From assembly GCF_014192575.1 (NCBI RefSeq), contig NZ_JACHYC010000005.1:62001-126000 (forward strand): a stretch of 64,000 bases of DNA, written 5' to 3'. A program made the position numbers and the translations under genes. The DNA is from Variovorax sp. Sphag1AA. Its GTDB lineage: Bacteria; Pseudomonadota; Gammaproteobacteria; Burkholderiales; Burkholderiaceae_C. Below, piece after piece: positions 1-9,617 of this stretch; the stretch's first letter is position 1; every line of letters starts with the position of its first letter. Under the pieces are notes generated by a model. The model was not told the DNA's origin. It saw only the letters and a list, made by a program, of their open reading frames with translations, and made no database searches.

Positions 1-28
1 AGCACGCACACCGAAAGGGACCTCGACC

Positions 29-1717
29 ATGGAATGGCTTCACGACATCTTCAAGCGATCGCCAGAGATGGCGCTCTTCCTCTCGCTTGCCGTCGGCTAC
101 TGGATCGGCAAGTTCAAGTTCGGCAAGTTCCAGCTCGGCGGCGTGGCCGGCTCGCTGCTGGTCGCGGTGATCGTCAGCCAGGTCGGCGTGGAAGTCGATG
201 CGGGCGTGAAGGCGGTGCTTTTCGCGCTCTTCATCTATGCGGTGGGCTTCGAGAGCGGGCCGCAGTTCTTCAGCTCGCTCGGCAAACAATCGATCAAGGA
301 AATCATTCTCGCCGTCGTGATGGCGGCCACGGGCCTGCTGACGGTGATCGTGATGGCGAAGATGTTCTCGCTCGACAAGGGGCTCGCGGCCGGCGTCGCG
401 GCGGGCGGCCTCACCCAGTCGGCGATCATCGGCACCGCGGGCGATGCGATCGCCAAGCTCGGGCTTGCGGCCGACGAAACGCAGCGACTGCAAGCCAACG
501 TGGCGATCGGCTACGCGGTGACCTACGTGTTCGGCTCCTTCGGCGCGATCATCGTGTGCGTCAACATCCTGCCGAAGTTCATGGGCCGCTCGATCCGCGA
601 CGACGCGATCGCCGCCGAGACCGCGATGCAGGCCGGCAAGGCCGCCCTCGGCCCCGATCAGTCGGCCGCGGCACCTGCACTGGTGGGACGCATCTACCAG
701 CTCACCGCCGATCCGAAGCGCACCGTGGAAGCCATCGAGTACGCGACGCCGAATACGGACATCACCATCGAACGCGTCAAGCGCGGCGGCAGGTTCATCG
801 AGGTCGGGCCCGAGCTCGAGCTGCAGAAGGACGACATCGTCCTGGTGGTCGGCCAGCGCGACGCAGTGGTGAATGCCACATCGATGCTCGGCAAGGAACT
901 TTTCGACGTCGAAGGCATGGAGCTCACCATGCAGCGTCGCGAAATCGTGCTGACCAACAAGGAACTTGCGCAAAAGACGATCGGCCAGATCCGCGATGCC
1001 ACCACGACCGCGACTCGACACGGCGTGTTCCTCGTGAGCATCAGCCGCGGCGGCAAGACGCTCCCGCTGGAAGACGGCACTGCGGTGCAGCTCGGCGACA
1101 TGGTGACGATCTTCGGCGCGGAGCAGGACCTGAAACGCGTGTCGGCCCGCATCGGCGAAGCGATCGTGCAGACCACCAAGACCGACTTCGTCTACCTCGG
1201 TGCCGGCCTTGTCGTGGGCCTGCTGATCGGCCTGGTGAGCGTCAAGCTGGGCGACATTCCGCTCACGCTCGGCAGCGGCGGCGGGGCACTGCTCTCGGGT
1301 CTGATCTTCGGCTGGTATCGCGCCAAGCGGCAGACCTTCGGCGCGCTGCCGTCGGCGGCGGGGCAACTGCTCAAGGACCTCGGCCTCGCAGGCTTCGTGG
1401 CGGTGGTGGGCCTGTCGTCCGGCCTGCAGGCCGTGCAGACGATCAAGGCGCAGGGTCTCACGATCTTCATCGTCGGCGTGATCGTGACCATCGTGCCGAT
1501 GATCATCACGATGCTGATCGGCCGCTACCTCCTGCGCTACGAGAACGTGGCCATCTTCGCCGGCGCGCTCTCGGGCTCGCGCAGTGCCAACCCGGCCTTC
1601 GGTGAAGTGCTCGACAAGGCCGAGAACTCGATCCCGACCGTGCCGTTCGCGATCACCTACGCGCTGGCGAATGTGCTGCTCACCCTGCTGGGACCACTGA
1701 TCGTGGCCCTCGCCTGA
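29..1717 (+). CDS. aspT: Aspartate:alanine antiporter AspT
   Basis: The 562-residue integral membrane protein has the architecture of the AspT/YidE/YbjL family: hydrophobic helices at both ends (roughly residues 15-190 and 390-560) and a large central cytoplasmic part (about 210-385) with two RCK_C/TrkA_C-like units. In characterised members aspartate enters in exchange for alanine, so that with intracellular decarboxylation the cycle consumes a proton and makes proton-motive force. The gene directly downstream encodes the matching aspartate 4-decarboxylase, which strongly supports the substrate. The ATG at 29 is preceded by an AAAGGGA sequence about a dozen bases upstream. The promoter lies outside the window. 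Confidence 0.9.
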   Translation: MEWLHDIFKRSPEMALFLSLAVGYWIGKFKFGKFQLGGVAGSLLVAVIVSQVGVEVDAGVKAVLFALFIYAVGFESGPQFFSSLGKQSIKEIILAVVMAATGLLTVIVMAKMFSLDKGLAAGVAAGGLTQSAIIGTAGDAIAKLGLAADETQRLQANVAIGYAVTYVFGSFGAIIVCVNILPKFMGRSIRDDAIAAETAMQAGKAALGPDQSAAAPALVGRIYQLTADPKRTVEAIEYATPNTDITIERVKRGGRFIEVGPELELQKDDIVLVVGQRDAVVNATSMLGKELFDVEGMELTMQRREIVLTNKELAQKTIGQIRDATTTATRHGVFLVSISRGGKTLPLEDGTAVQLGDMVTIFGAEQDLKRVSARIGEAIVQTTKTDFVYLGAGLVVGLLIGLVSVKLGDIPLTLGSGGGALLSGLIFGWYRAKRQTFGALPSAAGQLLKDLGLAGFVAVVGLSSGLQAVQTIKAQGLTIFIVGVIVTIVPMIITMLIGRYLLRYENVAIFAGALSGSRSANPAFGEVLDKAENSIPTVPFAITYALANVLLTLLGPLIVALA

Positions 1718-1767
1718 GCACGCGCATCCAACACTTTTTTCTCGCACACCGAACCAAGGAGCAAGCC

Positions 1768-3414
1768 ATGGACTTCAGCGACGTTGAAAAACTGGGTAGC
1801 CTGAGCCCCTTCGAACTCAAGGACGCATTGATCAAAGTCGCGTCGCAGGGGGACCGGCTCATGCTGAATGCCGGGCGAGGCAATCCGAACTTCCTCGCGA
1901 CCACGCCGCGGCACGGCTTCTTCCAGTTCGGCCTGTTCGCGATGACCGAAGCCGAGCGCTCTTACGTGTACATGGATGACGTGGGCGGCTTCCCGAAACG
2001 CGAAGGCATCGAGGCGCGCTTCGAGATCTACGTGAACCAGAACCGCCATGTTCCCGGCGTGCGCTTCATCGATGCCGCCGTCTCGTATGTGCGCGACCAG
2101 CTCGGTCTCTCGGCCGGCGATTTCATCTACGAGATGTGCGAGGCGATCCTCGGCTGCAACTACCCCGTGCCGGACCGTATGCTGCGGTTATCGGAAATCA
2201 TCGTGGGGCACTACATCCACCGCGAGATGATCGGAACGCACCCCTTCGTGGGCAAGTTCGACATGTATGCGGTCGAAGGCGGCACCGCCGCGATGACGTA
2301 CCTCTTCAACAGCATGCGCGAGAACCATCTCATCTCAGCCGGCGACACCATCGCGCTGGGCATGCCGATCTTCACGCCGTACATCGAGATCCCGCATCTC
2401 AACGACTACAAGCTGGTCGAGATGAACGTCGAGTGCGGCCCGGAGACCAACTGGCAGTACACGAAGAAGGAGCTGCAGAAGCTGCTCGACCCGAAGGTGA
2501 AAGCCTTCTTCCTCTGCAACCCGAGCAACCCGCCGTCGGTGCGGATGAGCCAGGAAGTGCTCGACAACATCGTGGAGATCGTGAAGAAGCGGCCGGACCT
2601 GATCCTGCTGACCGACGACGTGTACGGCACCTTCGCGGACGATTTCACATCGCTCTTCGCGATGTGCCCGCACAACACGATCCTGGTGTATTCGTTCTCG
2701 AAGTACTTCGGCGCGACCGGCTGGCGCATGGGCGTTGTTGCCACGCATGACGACAACGTGCTCGACCGCAAGATCGCCGCACTGCCCGAAGCCAAGCGCA
2801 AGGAACTCGACGAGCGCTACAGCTCCATCACCACGGACCCGCGTGGCCTGAAGTTCATCGACCGGTTGGTGGCCGACAGCCGCACGGTCGCGCTGAACCA
2901 CACAGCGGGCCTGTCGACGCCAGTGCAGGCGCAGATGGTGATGTTCTCGCTGTTCTCGCTGATGGACGAGCCGCAGGCCTACAAGGCTGCGATGAAGCGC
3001 ATCGTGCTGCGCCGCAAGCAGGCGCTCTATAAGGAGCTGGGCATCCCGATGGTGTTCGACCCGAACTCCGTGCGCTACTACCACCTGCTCGACATGGACG
3101 ACATCATCACGCAGATGTACGGCGCGGAATTTGCCAAGTGGGCGCTCAAGCAGTTCAGGCCGAACGAGGCGCTCTTCCGGCTGGCGCAGGACACGGGCGT
3201 GGTGCTGCTGCCGGGCAAGGGCTTCGGCACGCAGCATGCGTCCGGCCGGGTATCGCTCGCAAACCTCAACGAGTACGACTATGCCAACATCGGCAAGTCC
3301 ATTCGCAGGCTGATCGACGAGTACTACGCGATCTTCAAGAAGCAAGGCAGCGCGGGCGCCAAGAGCGCCGTTCGGAGCGCCCCGGCCAAGGCTGCGAAGA
3401 AGGGCAGGAAGTAA
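1768..3414 (+). CDS. aspD: Aspartate 4-decarboxylase (bifunctional aspartate aminotransferase)
   Basis: This 548-residue fold-type I PLP enzyme converts L-aspartate to L-alanine and CO2 and, in known family members, also has weak transaminase activity. The SFSKYFGATGW segment around residue 312 carries the PLP-binding lysine, and the preceding LLTDDVYGTF is the usual aspartate/tyrosine cofactor-contact region. The length matches the family (about 530-545), with a short Ala/Lys-rich tail that looks dispensable. A GGAG ribosome-binding site sits in the 50-base gap after aspT. The pair makes a decarboxylative antiport module that can generate proton-motive force and resist acid. Confidence 0.92.
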   Translation: MDFSDVEKLGSLSPFELKDALIKVASQGDRLMLNAGRGNPNFLATTPRHGFFQFGLFAMTEAERSYVYMDDVGGFPKREGIEARFEIYVNQNRHVPGVRFIDAAVSYVRDQLGLSAGDFIYEMCEAILGCNYPVPDRMLRLSEIIVGHYIHREMIGTHPFVGKFDMYAVEGGTAAMTYLFNSMRENHLISAGDTIALGMPIFTPYIEIPHLNDYKLVEMNVECGPETNWQYTKKELQKLLDPKVKAFFLCNPSNPPSVRMSQEVLDNIVEIVKKRPDLILLTDDVYGTFADDFTSLFAMCPHNTILVYSFSKYFGATGWRMGVVATHDDNVLDRKIAALPEAKRKELDERYSSITTDPRGLKFIDRLVADSRTVALNHTAGLSTPVQAQMVMFSLFSLMDEPQAYKAAMKRIVLRRKQALYKELGIPMVFDPNSVRYYHLLDMDDIITQMYGAEFAKWALKQFRPNEALFRLAQDTGVVLLPGKGFGTQHASGRVSLANLNEYDYANIGKSIRRLIDEYYAIFKKQGSAGAKSAVRSAPAKAAKKGRK

Positions 3415-3438
3415 CGCAGCAGAAGGAAATCTCGATCG

Positions 3439-4197
3439 ATGTTTGATCTGAAAGGCAAGGTCGCACTCGTCACGGGCGGCAACGGCGGTATCGGGCTTGG
3501 CATGGCGCAGGGGCTGGCGAGTGCTGGCGCACGCGTGTTGATTGCGGCGCGCAATGCGCAGAAATCGGCCGCCGCAGTCGAAGCGCTCAAGGCGCTGGGC
3601 AGCGACAGCTTCGCGCTCGAAGCCGACGTGACGAACGAGGATTCGGTGAAGGCGCTCTTCGAGCAACTCGCGTCGCGCTGCGGGCGACTCGACATCCTCG
3701 TCAACAACGCGGGCACCACGGTGCGAAAGCCGGTGGACCAACTCGCGCTGGCCGAGTGGAACCAGGTGATGGACACCAACCTCACCAGCGCCTTCCTCTG
3801 CTGTCGGGCCGCGCATCCGCTGATGAAGGCGGCCGGCGGCGGCAAGATCATCAACATCGGTTCGATGATGTCGATCTTCGGCGCGCCCTATGCGCCGGCC
3901 TACGGCGCGAGCAAGGGCGGCATCGTGCAACTCACGCGTGCGATGGCGGCTTCATGGGCCGCCGATGGCATCCAGGTGAATGCAGTACTGCCGGGATGGA
4001 TCCAGACCGAACTGACCGACGGCGCACGCGCACAGGTGCCAGGCTTGAACGAACGCGTGATCGCGCGCACCGCCGCGGGACGATGGGGCCAGCCGAAGGA
4101 TCTGGCGGGGATCGCGGTGTTCCTCGCCAGCAGCGCTTCGGACTTCGTCACCGGCACCGCGATTCCGGTCGACGGCGGCTACTCGATCGCAGCCTGA
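3439..4197 (+). CDS. SDR family oxidoreductase
   Basis: The 252-residue classical short-chain dehydrogenase has the TGGNGGIG cofactor loop at residues 12-19, NNAG at 89-92, and the catalytic Ser (142 or 145)/Tyr155/Lys159 arrangement (Y-x3-K). The C-terminus, with a VDGGY motif, resembles gluconate 5-dehydrogenase, 2-deoxy-D-gluconate 3-dehydrogenase and glucose 1-dehydrogenase type SDRs, but the substrate cannot be read from sequence. It starts 24 bases after aspD with an AAGGAAAT site and is probably cotranscribed. Whether it acts in the same pathway is not evident. Confidence 0.85.
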   Translation: MFDLKGKVALVTGGNGGIGLGMAQGLASAGARVLIAARNAQKSAAAVEALKALGSDSFALEADVTNEDSVKALFEQLASRCGRLDILVNNAGTTVRKPVDQLALAEWNQVMDTNLTSAFLCCRAAHPLMKAAGGGKIINIGSMMSIFGAPYAPAYGASKGGIVQLTRAMAASWAADGIQVNAVLPGWIQTELTDGARAQVPGLNERVIARTAAGRWGQPKDLAGIAVFLASSASDFVTGTAIPVDGGYSIAA

Positions 4198-4218
4198 CCG
4201 CCGCCGCTCATTGGGGGC

Positions 4219-4914
4219 TCAGTTTGCGAGCCGCCCCGCCGTGAGCCGCAGGATGCGATCGCAGCGCGCCGCGAGGCTCTCGTCGTGCGTGACCATCACG
4301 AACGCCGTACCGCGCTCGTGCGCAAGACGCAGCATCAGCGCGAACACCGCATCCGCCGTCGCGCGATCCAGGTTGCCAGTCGGCTCGTCGGCCAGCACGC
4401 AATCGGGATGCGTGACCAGCGCACGCGCGATCGCCACGCGCTGACGCTCGCCGCCCGACAACTCCGCCGGCCGATGCTGCACGCGCTCGCCGAGTCCGAC
4501 GGCGCGGAGCATCTCGGTAGCGACCTGATGCGCCTCGGCAGGCAGCATGCGGCGAATCCTCAGCGGCATCGCGACGTTGTCGAGCGCGGTGAATTCCGGC
4601 AACAGGTGATGGAACTGGTAGACGAAGCCCAGGTGCATGTTGCGCAACCGGCCCTGCTCCGCCGCATCGACGAGCGCCATGTTCTCGCCATGCAGCTCGA
4701 CGCTGCCGCTGGTGGGCGCATCGAGCCCGCCCATCAGGTGCAGCAGCGTGCTCTTGCCCGAGCCGGACGCGCCGACGATGGCAACCGTCTCGCCCGCATG
4801 CACATCGAGGTCCACGCCATGGAGCACGGTGAGGTCGATGCTGCGGCCTTCGTTGAAGCGCTTGGTCAGCCCACGGACCTTCAGCACCACGTTGTTCTTC
4901 TTCGCCTCACTCAT
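4219..4914 (-). CDS. lolD: Lipoprotein-releasing ABC transporter ATP-binding protein LolD
   Basis: This ATPase of the LolCDE complex drives transfer of outer-membrane lipoproteins from the inner membrane to LolA. From the ATG at 4914 the product is 231 residues, the usual length. It shows a Walker A GASGSGKST, the signature LSGGERQR and a Walker B LADEPTGNLD, followed by the MacB/LolD-type conserved end. The start overlaps the end of the permease gene by eight bases (ATGAGTGA), so the two are translationally coupled. The longer upstream reading frame lies inside the permease gene and was not used. Confidence 0.93.
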   Translation of the reverse strand: MSEAKKNNVVLKVRGLTKRFNEGRSIDLTVLHGVDLDVHAGETVAIVGASGSGKSTLLHLMGGLDAPTSGSVELHGENMALVDAAEQGRLRNMHLGFVYQFHHLLPEFTALDNVAMPLRIRRMLPAEAHQVATEMLRAVGLGERVQHRPAELSGGERQRVAIARALVTHPDCVLADEPTGNLDRATADAVFALMLRLAHERGTAFVMVTHDESLAARCDRILRLTAGRLAN

Positions 4915-6163
4915 AGCGCAGGGCCTCCGCGGGGTTGACGCGGCTCGCGCGCCAGCTTGGATAGAGCGTTGCCACAAAGGCGAGGATGAGCGAGATCACG
5001 GTGATCGGAATGATGTCGCCGCGCTGTGGATCGCTCGGCATCTTGCTGATGAGGTAGATGTCCTTCGGCAGGAAGCTGGCGTGGAACAAGCGCTCCAGCG
5101 CCGGCACGATCACGTCGATGTTGTAGGCAATGCCCAGCCCGAGCAGCAACCCGCCGAGCGTGCCCATCACGCCCACCATCGCGCCCTGCACGACGAAGAT
5201 GCCCATGATGCTCTTCGGGCTCGAACCGAGCGTGCGCAGGATCGCGATGTCGGCGCGCTTGTCGGTCACCGTCATCACGAGCGTGGAAACGAGGTTGAAC
5301 GCCGCCACCGCGACGATCAGCGTGAGGATGATGAACATCATGCGTTTCTCGACCTGGACCGCCGCGAACCACGTCTTGTTCGCCCGCGTCCAGTCGCGGA
5401 TGAGGAACTGGCCCGGCAGCGTCGCGGCGAGTTCTTCGGCCACTTCGCGCGCCTGGTGCAGGTCCTTGAGCTTCAGGCGTATGCCGCTCGGCCCTTCGAG
5501 GCGGAAGATGCGTGCGGCATCCTCCTCGTGGATCATCGCGAGCGACGAGTCGTACTCGTAGTGACCCGAATCGAAGGTGCCGACCACGGTGAACTGCTTG
5601 AGTCGCGGCACCACGCCGGCTGGCGTGACCTGCCCACCTGGCGCCACCAGCGTGACCTGATCGCCTTCGCGCACGTACAGCGATCGCGCGAGCTCGATGC
5701 CGAGCACGATGCCGAACTGGCCCGGCACCAGCTTGTCCAGTGCGCCGTGCTGCGTGGTTGTCGAAAGATCCGTCACCTGGGCTTCGAGCTTCGGCTCGAT
5801 GCCGCGGATGATCGCGCCCTTCATGTCCTCGCCGCGCGCGATCAGCGCCTGCGCGGCGATGAAAGGCGCGACGCCGACCACCTGCGGGTTCTTGCGGGCC
5901 TCCGCCATGATTGCGTCGAGGTCGCCCAGCGCCTGGCCGTCGCGCGAGAAGATCTCGATGTGCGAGATCACGCCGAGCATCCGGTCGGTCACTTCCTTCT
6001 GGAAGCCGTTCATGACACTGAGCACGATGATCAGCGCCGCGACGCCGAGCGCAATGCCGAACATCGACACACCGGAGATGAAGGAAATGAAGCCGTTGCG
6101 CCGCGTCGCCCGGCCCGCACGCGTATAGCGCCAGCCGAGTTGCAGTTCGTAGGGAAGTCGCAT
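4907..6163 (-). CDS. lolC: Lipoprotein-releasing ABC transporter permease LolC/LolE
   Basis: The 418-residue inner-membrane permease partners LolD. It has an N-terminal transmembrane helix (about residues 28-50), a large periplasmic MacB-like domain and three C-terminal helices of the FtsX type. The ATG at 6163 has a GGGAG site a few bases upstream; the extra 594 bases of open frame beyond it run antisense through the next gene and are not coding. Only one permease is present here, so it may work as a homodimer (the LolF-like arrangement) or with a partner elsewhere. The LolC versus LolE label is therefore arbitrary. Confidence 0.9.
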   Translation of the reverse strand: MRLPYELQLGWRYTRAGRATRRNGFISFISGVSMFGIALGVAALIIVLSVMNGFQKEVTDRMLGVISHIEIFSRDGQALGDLDAIMAEARKNPQVVGVAPFIAAQALIARGEDMKGAIIRGIEPKLEAQVTDLSTTTQHGALDKLVPGQFGIVLGIELARSLYVREGDQVTLVAPGGQVTPAGVVPRLKQFTVVGTFDSGHYEYDSSLAMIHEEDAARIFRLEGPSGIRLKLKDLHQAREVAEELAATLPGQFLIRDWTRANKTWFAAVQVEKRMMFIILTLIVAVAAFNLVSTLVMTVTDKRADIAILRTLGSSPKSIMGIFVVQGAMVGVMGTLGGLLLGLGIAYNIDVIVPALERLFHASFLPKDIYLISKMPSDPQRGDIIPITVISLILAFVATLYPSWRASRVNPAEALRYE

Positions 6164-6175
6164 CAGGACTCCCGA

Positions 6176-6246
6176 CGGGCCGCCCCTAGGGAGGCCTGCG
6201 CCCCCGCGGGGGGCAGCGAATACACGAAGTGAGGAGCGTGGGGGCA
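6176..6246. repeat. GC-rich intergenic element, possible dispersed repeat
   Basis: The short region between lolC and the phosphomutase-like gene holds a C5-GC-G5 self-complementary core (6201-6212), followed by a stretch ending in a G-rich block at about 6240-6245. This style (G-rich block, GCAGCGA, GAAGTGAGGAGCG, G-rich block) is typical of short dispersed intergenic elements in Comamonadaceae genomes. Only one copy is visible in this window, so the repeat call rests on resemblance. Confidence 0.4.
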
Positions 6247-6284
6247 GATCATCTGTCGATTTTGGCATCCCGGACAATAGGCCC

Positions 6285-7256
6285 ATGTCTGTGCCGTCCT
6301 CTCCCCGCCATTTGCTGATTCCCTTTGCCGGCCGCGGCTCGCCCGCCTGCCGCGAAGCTCTGGCCGGGTTGCGACTGCCAAAGCTCGAAGCGCTGCTGTC
6401 GCGACTTGCGCTGGCGAGCGGCGATACGCAGGAAGACACCACCCTCTCGCCGCCGCAGGAGCGCGCACTCGCCAAGGCGTTGGGCATTTCCGCCGCCGAC
6501 GGCTGCATTCCCTGGGCTGCGCTCGAAGCACGCAGGCTCGGCCTGCAGCCTACGGACCCCGGCGCGAGCTGGGGCACGGCGACGCTCTGCCACTGGCAGG
6601 TGGGCATCGACGACGTGGTGCTCGGAGATCCCTCGGCTATCGAGATCGACGCGGCCGAATCGGCAGCGTTGCTGGCTGTGGCGCAGCCCTTCTTCGCCGA
6701 AGATGGCATCGCCTTGCATGGGTCATCGGTGCCGGGTCGCTGGCTGGCATGCGGCAAGGTCTTCGACGGCCTCGCAACGGCGTCGATCGATCGGGCGGTG
6801 GGCTTCCCAATTGCGGAGTGGTCGCCTCTGTCCGATGCGGCGCGCCCCCTGCGGCGCCTTCAGAACGAGATGCAGATGCTCCTCTACACCGAGCGCGTGA
6901 ACGACGAGCGCGCGGCGCGCGGCGTGCCGCCGATCAACTCCTTCTGGCTGAGCGGCACTGGCAGCCTGCCGGCATCCTTCACCGATCTCCCATCAGCGGA
7001 ACCGGAGGTGATCGATGCGCTGCGGTCATCCGCATTGCGAGACGATGGCGCGGCGTGGGCGGCGGCATGGCTAGCGCTCGACAGCGGCCCGATCTTCCAA
7101 CTGCTGACAGCGTGCGCCAACGGCGCGGACGTGGCGATCACACTTTGCGGCGATCGCGGTGCGCAGCGCTTCAGTGTGCAGTCGCGCGGCATCGGCCAGC
7201 GGCTCCGCAGCATGTTCAGCCGGCCCTCCGCCATCGCTGTGCTCGGAGGCCTCTGA
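6285..7256 (+). CDS. RpfE-type phosphoglycerate mutase-like protein of unknown function
   Basis: The 323-residue soluble protein resembles the family found upstream of recJ in Burkholderiales and Xanthomonas and annotated as 'phosphoglycerate mutase' or 'RpfE-type regulatory protein'. A proline/glycine-containing LLIPFAGRG opening, a central CHWQVGIDDV block, a DGIALHG segment and a C-terminal NSFWLSGTG motif are visible. The last is a conserved signature of the group. No catalytic metal-binding set of a true phosphoglycerate mutase could be identified. The stop codon is two bases before the recJ ATG, so the two are cotranscribed. Confidence 0.7.
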   Translation: MSVPSSPRHLLIPFAGRGSPACREALAGLRLPKLEALLSRLALASGDTQEDTTLSPPQERALAKALGISAADGCIPWAALEARRLGLQPTDPGASWGTATLCHWQVGIDDVVLGDPSAIEIDAAESAALLAVAQPFFAEDGIALHGSSVPGRWLACGKVFDGLATASIDRAVGFPIAEWSPLSDAARPLRRLQNEMQMLLYTERVNDERAARGVPPINSFWLSGTGSLPASFTDLPSAEPEVIDALRSSALRDDGAAWAAAWLALDSGPIFQLLTACANGADVAITLCGDRGAQRFSVQSRGIGQRLRSMFSRPSAIAVLGGL

Positions 7257-7258
7257 CC

Positions 7259-8968
7259 ATGAAGATCATTACCAGGGACATTCCTCCCCGCAGTGCCTGG
7301 GCGCTCGAACAGGCCGGCGTTCATCCACTGCTTGCGCGCCTCTACGCGGCGCGCGGCGTGCTGAGCCGGGCCGAACTCGACGACGGCCTCGCACTGCTCC
7401 TGCCGCCCGACACGCTGCGGGGTACGCGCGAGGCGGCCGTACTGCTCGCCGATGCGATCCGTGACGACAAGCGCCTGTGCGTGGTCGCCGACTACGACTG
7501 CGACGGCGCGACCGCCTGCGCGGTCGCCATCCGCGGCCTGCGTCTGCTCGGCGCGAAGCACGCGACCTATCTCGTACCGGACCGCGTCACCGACGGCTAC
7601 GGCCTCACACCGCCGATCGCTCAGCGCGTGGCGGATAGCGGTGCGGACATGCTCATCACCGTGGACAACGGCATCGCGAGCGTCGACGGCGTCGCAGCCG
7701 CGAAGGCGCGCGGCCTCTCTGTGCTGGTGACCGACCACCACCTGCCCGGCACCGAACTGCCAGCCGCAGACGTGATGGTGAATCCCAACCAGCCGGGCTG
7801 CGACTTCGAAAGCAAGAGCATCGCCGGCGTCGGCGTGATGTTCTACGTGCTGCTGGCCCTGCGCTCAGAGCTGCGCAATCGCGGCGTGTTCGACAAGACG
7901 CAGCAACCCAAGCTCGACACGCTGCTGCCCCTGGTGGCGCTCGGCACAGTCGCCGACGTGGTCCGGCTCGATGCAAACAACCGTCGGCTGGTGGCGCAGG
8001 GCCTGCGCCGCATCCGCGCGGGCGCGATGCCGGCCGGCGTCGCGGCGCTCTTCAAGGCGGCGGGTCGCAACGTGGCGATCGCGACCACCTTCGATTTCGG
8101 CTTCGCGCTCGGCCCGCGCATCAATGCCGCCGGCCGCCTGGCCGACATGACGCTCGGCATCGAATGCCTGCTGACCGACGATGCCGGCCGAGCGGACGAA
8201 CTCGCGCGCATGCTCGACGGCATCAACCGCGAGCGTCGCGACATCGAAGGCGGCATGCGAGACCAGGCCCTGCGGCTGGCCGAATCGATGTTCGACGACA
8301 CCCGGCAGCCGCCGGCGGCGATCAGCGTCTTCGGCGCCGACTTCCATGAAGGCGTGGTGGGCATCGTGGCCTCGCGCATCAAGGAGCGCTTTCATCGGCC
8401 GACCTTCGTGTTCGCGGCCAGCGCTGCCGACGGAAAGGAGCACGAGTTGAAGGGCTCGGGCCGTTCCATCCCGGGCTTTCACCTGCGCGATGCACTCGAT
8501 CTCGTCGCCAAGCGACATCCCGGCGTGCTGCTGCGCTTCGGTGGCCATGCGATGGCGGCGGGCTGCACGGTGGCGCGCGACCAGTTCCCGGTGTTCGAAA
8601 AGGCGCTCGCGCAGGTGGCGCAGGAATGGCTCGACGCAGCCACACTCACGCGCAGGCTCGACACCGACGGGCCGCTCGCGCCCGAATACCTGCGCGTGGA
8701 TCTCGTCGATACGCTCCACCGCGAGGTGTGGGGACAGGGGTTCGCGCCACCGACTTTCAGCGAGGAAGTCGAAGTCGTCTCGCAACGGCTGGTGGGCGAG
8801 AAGCATCTCGCGCTCAAGCTCAGGCACCAGGGCAAGCCGGTGGACGGCATATGGTTCGGCCACACGGAGCCGCTGCCGCCGCGCGTGGTGATCGCGTACC
8901 GGCTCGATGCGGACGAGTGGCAGGGCGTGCGGCGCGTGCGCTTCCTGGTGGAGGGCGCGGAGGTCTGA
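7259..8968 (+). CDS. recJ: Single-stranded-DNA-specific 5'-3' exonuclease RecJ
   Basis: This is the DHH-family exonuclease used in RecF-pathway recombination, mismatch repair and base-excision repair. The 569-residue product matches RecJ length. Metal-binding motifs are present: DYDCDG at residues 78-83, VDNG near 135 and TDHH at 158-161. The DHHA1 region follows, with GFALGPRINAAGR, GGHAMAAG and a C-terminal OB-fold. The ATG at 7259 follows the upstream stop by two bases; the open frame continuing upstream is antisense or out-of-frame noise. Confidence 0.95.
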   Translation: MKIITRDIPPRSAWALEQAGVHPLLARLYAARGVLSRAELDDGLALLLPPDTLRGTREAAVLLADAIRDDKRLCVVADYDCDGATACAVAIRGLRLLGAKHATYLVPDRVTDGYGLTPPIAQRVADSGADMLITVDNGIASVDGVAAAKARGLSVLVTDHHLPGTELPAADVMVNPNQPGCDFESKSIAGVGVMFYVLLALRSELRNRGVFDKTQQPKLDTLLPLVALGTVADVVRLDANNRRLVAQGLRRIRAGAMPAGVAALFKAAGRNVAIATTFDFGFALGPRINAAGRLADMTLGIECLLTDDAGRADELARMLDGINRERRDIEGGMRDQALRLAESMFDDTRQPPAAISVFGADFHEGVVGIVASRIKERFHRPTFVFAASAADGKEHELKGSGRSIPGFHLRDALDLVAKRHPGVLLRFGGHAMAAGCTVARDQFPVFEKALAQVAQEWLDAATLTRRLDTDGPLAPEYLRVDLVDTLHREVWGQGFAPPTFSEEVEVVSQRLVGEKHLALKLRHQGKPVDGIWFGHTEPLPPRVVIAYRLDADEWQGVRRVRFLVEGAEV

Positions 8969-8991
8969 CGCGCGCCCGGGACGTGCGCCAG

Positions 8992-9537
8992 CTACCGTGA
9001 CCGCCGCACGCGGCTCTCGGCTTCGGCGGCGCGCGCTTCGTGGTCTTTCGCGATGGCCGCGATGACGTTGGCATCGCGCTGGCGCCTCGAAATAGGTGGC
9101 TGCTCGTCGTCGGCCTCGGCTGCGGTCACGACGACGATCTCGTCCACGCACACCGGCGGCACGTCTTCCACGGCGCCGCGTAGCGCCTCCATGACATGCG
9201 CGGTCCCGTGCGGCGATTGCAGATCGATGAGGATGCGGCGGGCGCCGAAGGCGCGTGCGTTGACCTGGAGGAAGTCCGCAAGGTGCGCGCGAAGCTCCGA
9301 CCAATGCAGCTTGTCCCAGATCACCTTGCGCGGCACGGCACTCAGGGGGAGCGGGAAGAAGGTAGCGGCCTCGTCGCGCTGGTTGATCCGGCTGACGATT
9401 TCCTCGACCTGGTCACGAGGTACGCGGCGCTTCGTGTAGTGGGGCAAGGGGCCGAAACCGGAGTCGGCGTAAGTCAGCACGTGGTAGTCGGAAATCGGGC
9501 CTTCGACCTTGTTCGACGGGGTCCGCACGATTCGCAT
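8992..9537 (-). CDS. Hypothetical protein
   Basis: I do not recognise this family. From the ATG at 9537 (preceded by AAAGG) the product is 181 residues, soluble, with no signal peptide and an Arg/Glu-rich, probably helical C-terminus. An alternative ATG at 9603 would add 22 poorly structured residues; its own candidate site overlaps the stop of the small frame just upstream. The gene converges on recJ with 23 bases between the stops. It may be the last member of the minus-strand signalling block, but nothing in the protein suggests a function. Confidence 0.6.
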   Translation of the reverse strand: MRIVRTPSNKVEGPISDYHVLTYADSGFGPLPHYTKRRVPRDQVEEIVSRINQRDEAATFFPLPLSAVPRKVIWDKLHWSELRAHLADFLQVNARAFGARRILIDLQSPHGTAHVMEALRGAVEDVPPVCVDEIVVVTAAEADDEQPPISRRQRDANVIAAIAKDHEARAAEAESRVRRSR

Positions 9538-9617
9538 AGCGAGCCTTTCGCGGGTGTTCTTCGACTGCGAATCAGTGTGCAAGCATGCTTCGGATCGCGA
9601 CATAGCGTTGTCAGTCC

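Noticed and set aside
6164..6757. N-terminal extension of LolC
   Set aside because: The extra residues are antisense to the neighbouring gene, and the ATG at 6163 has a good site and the right length.
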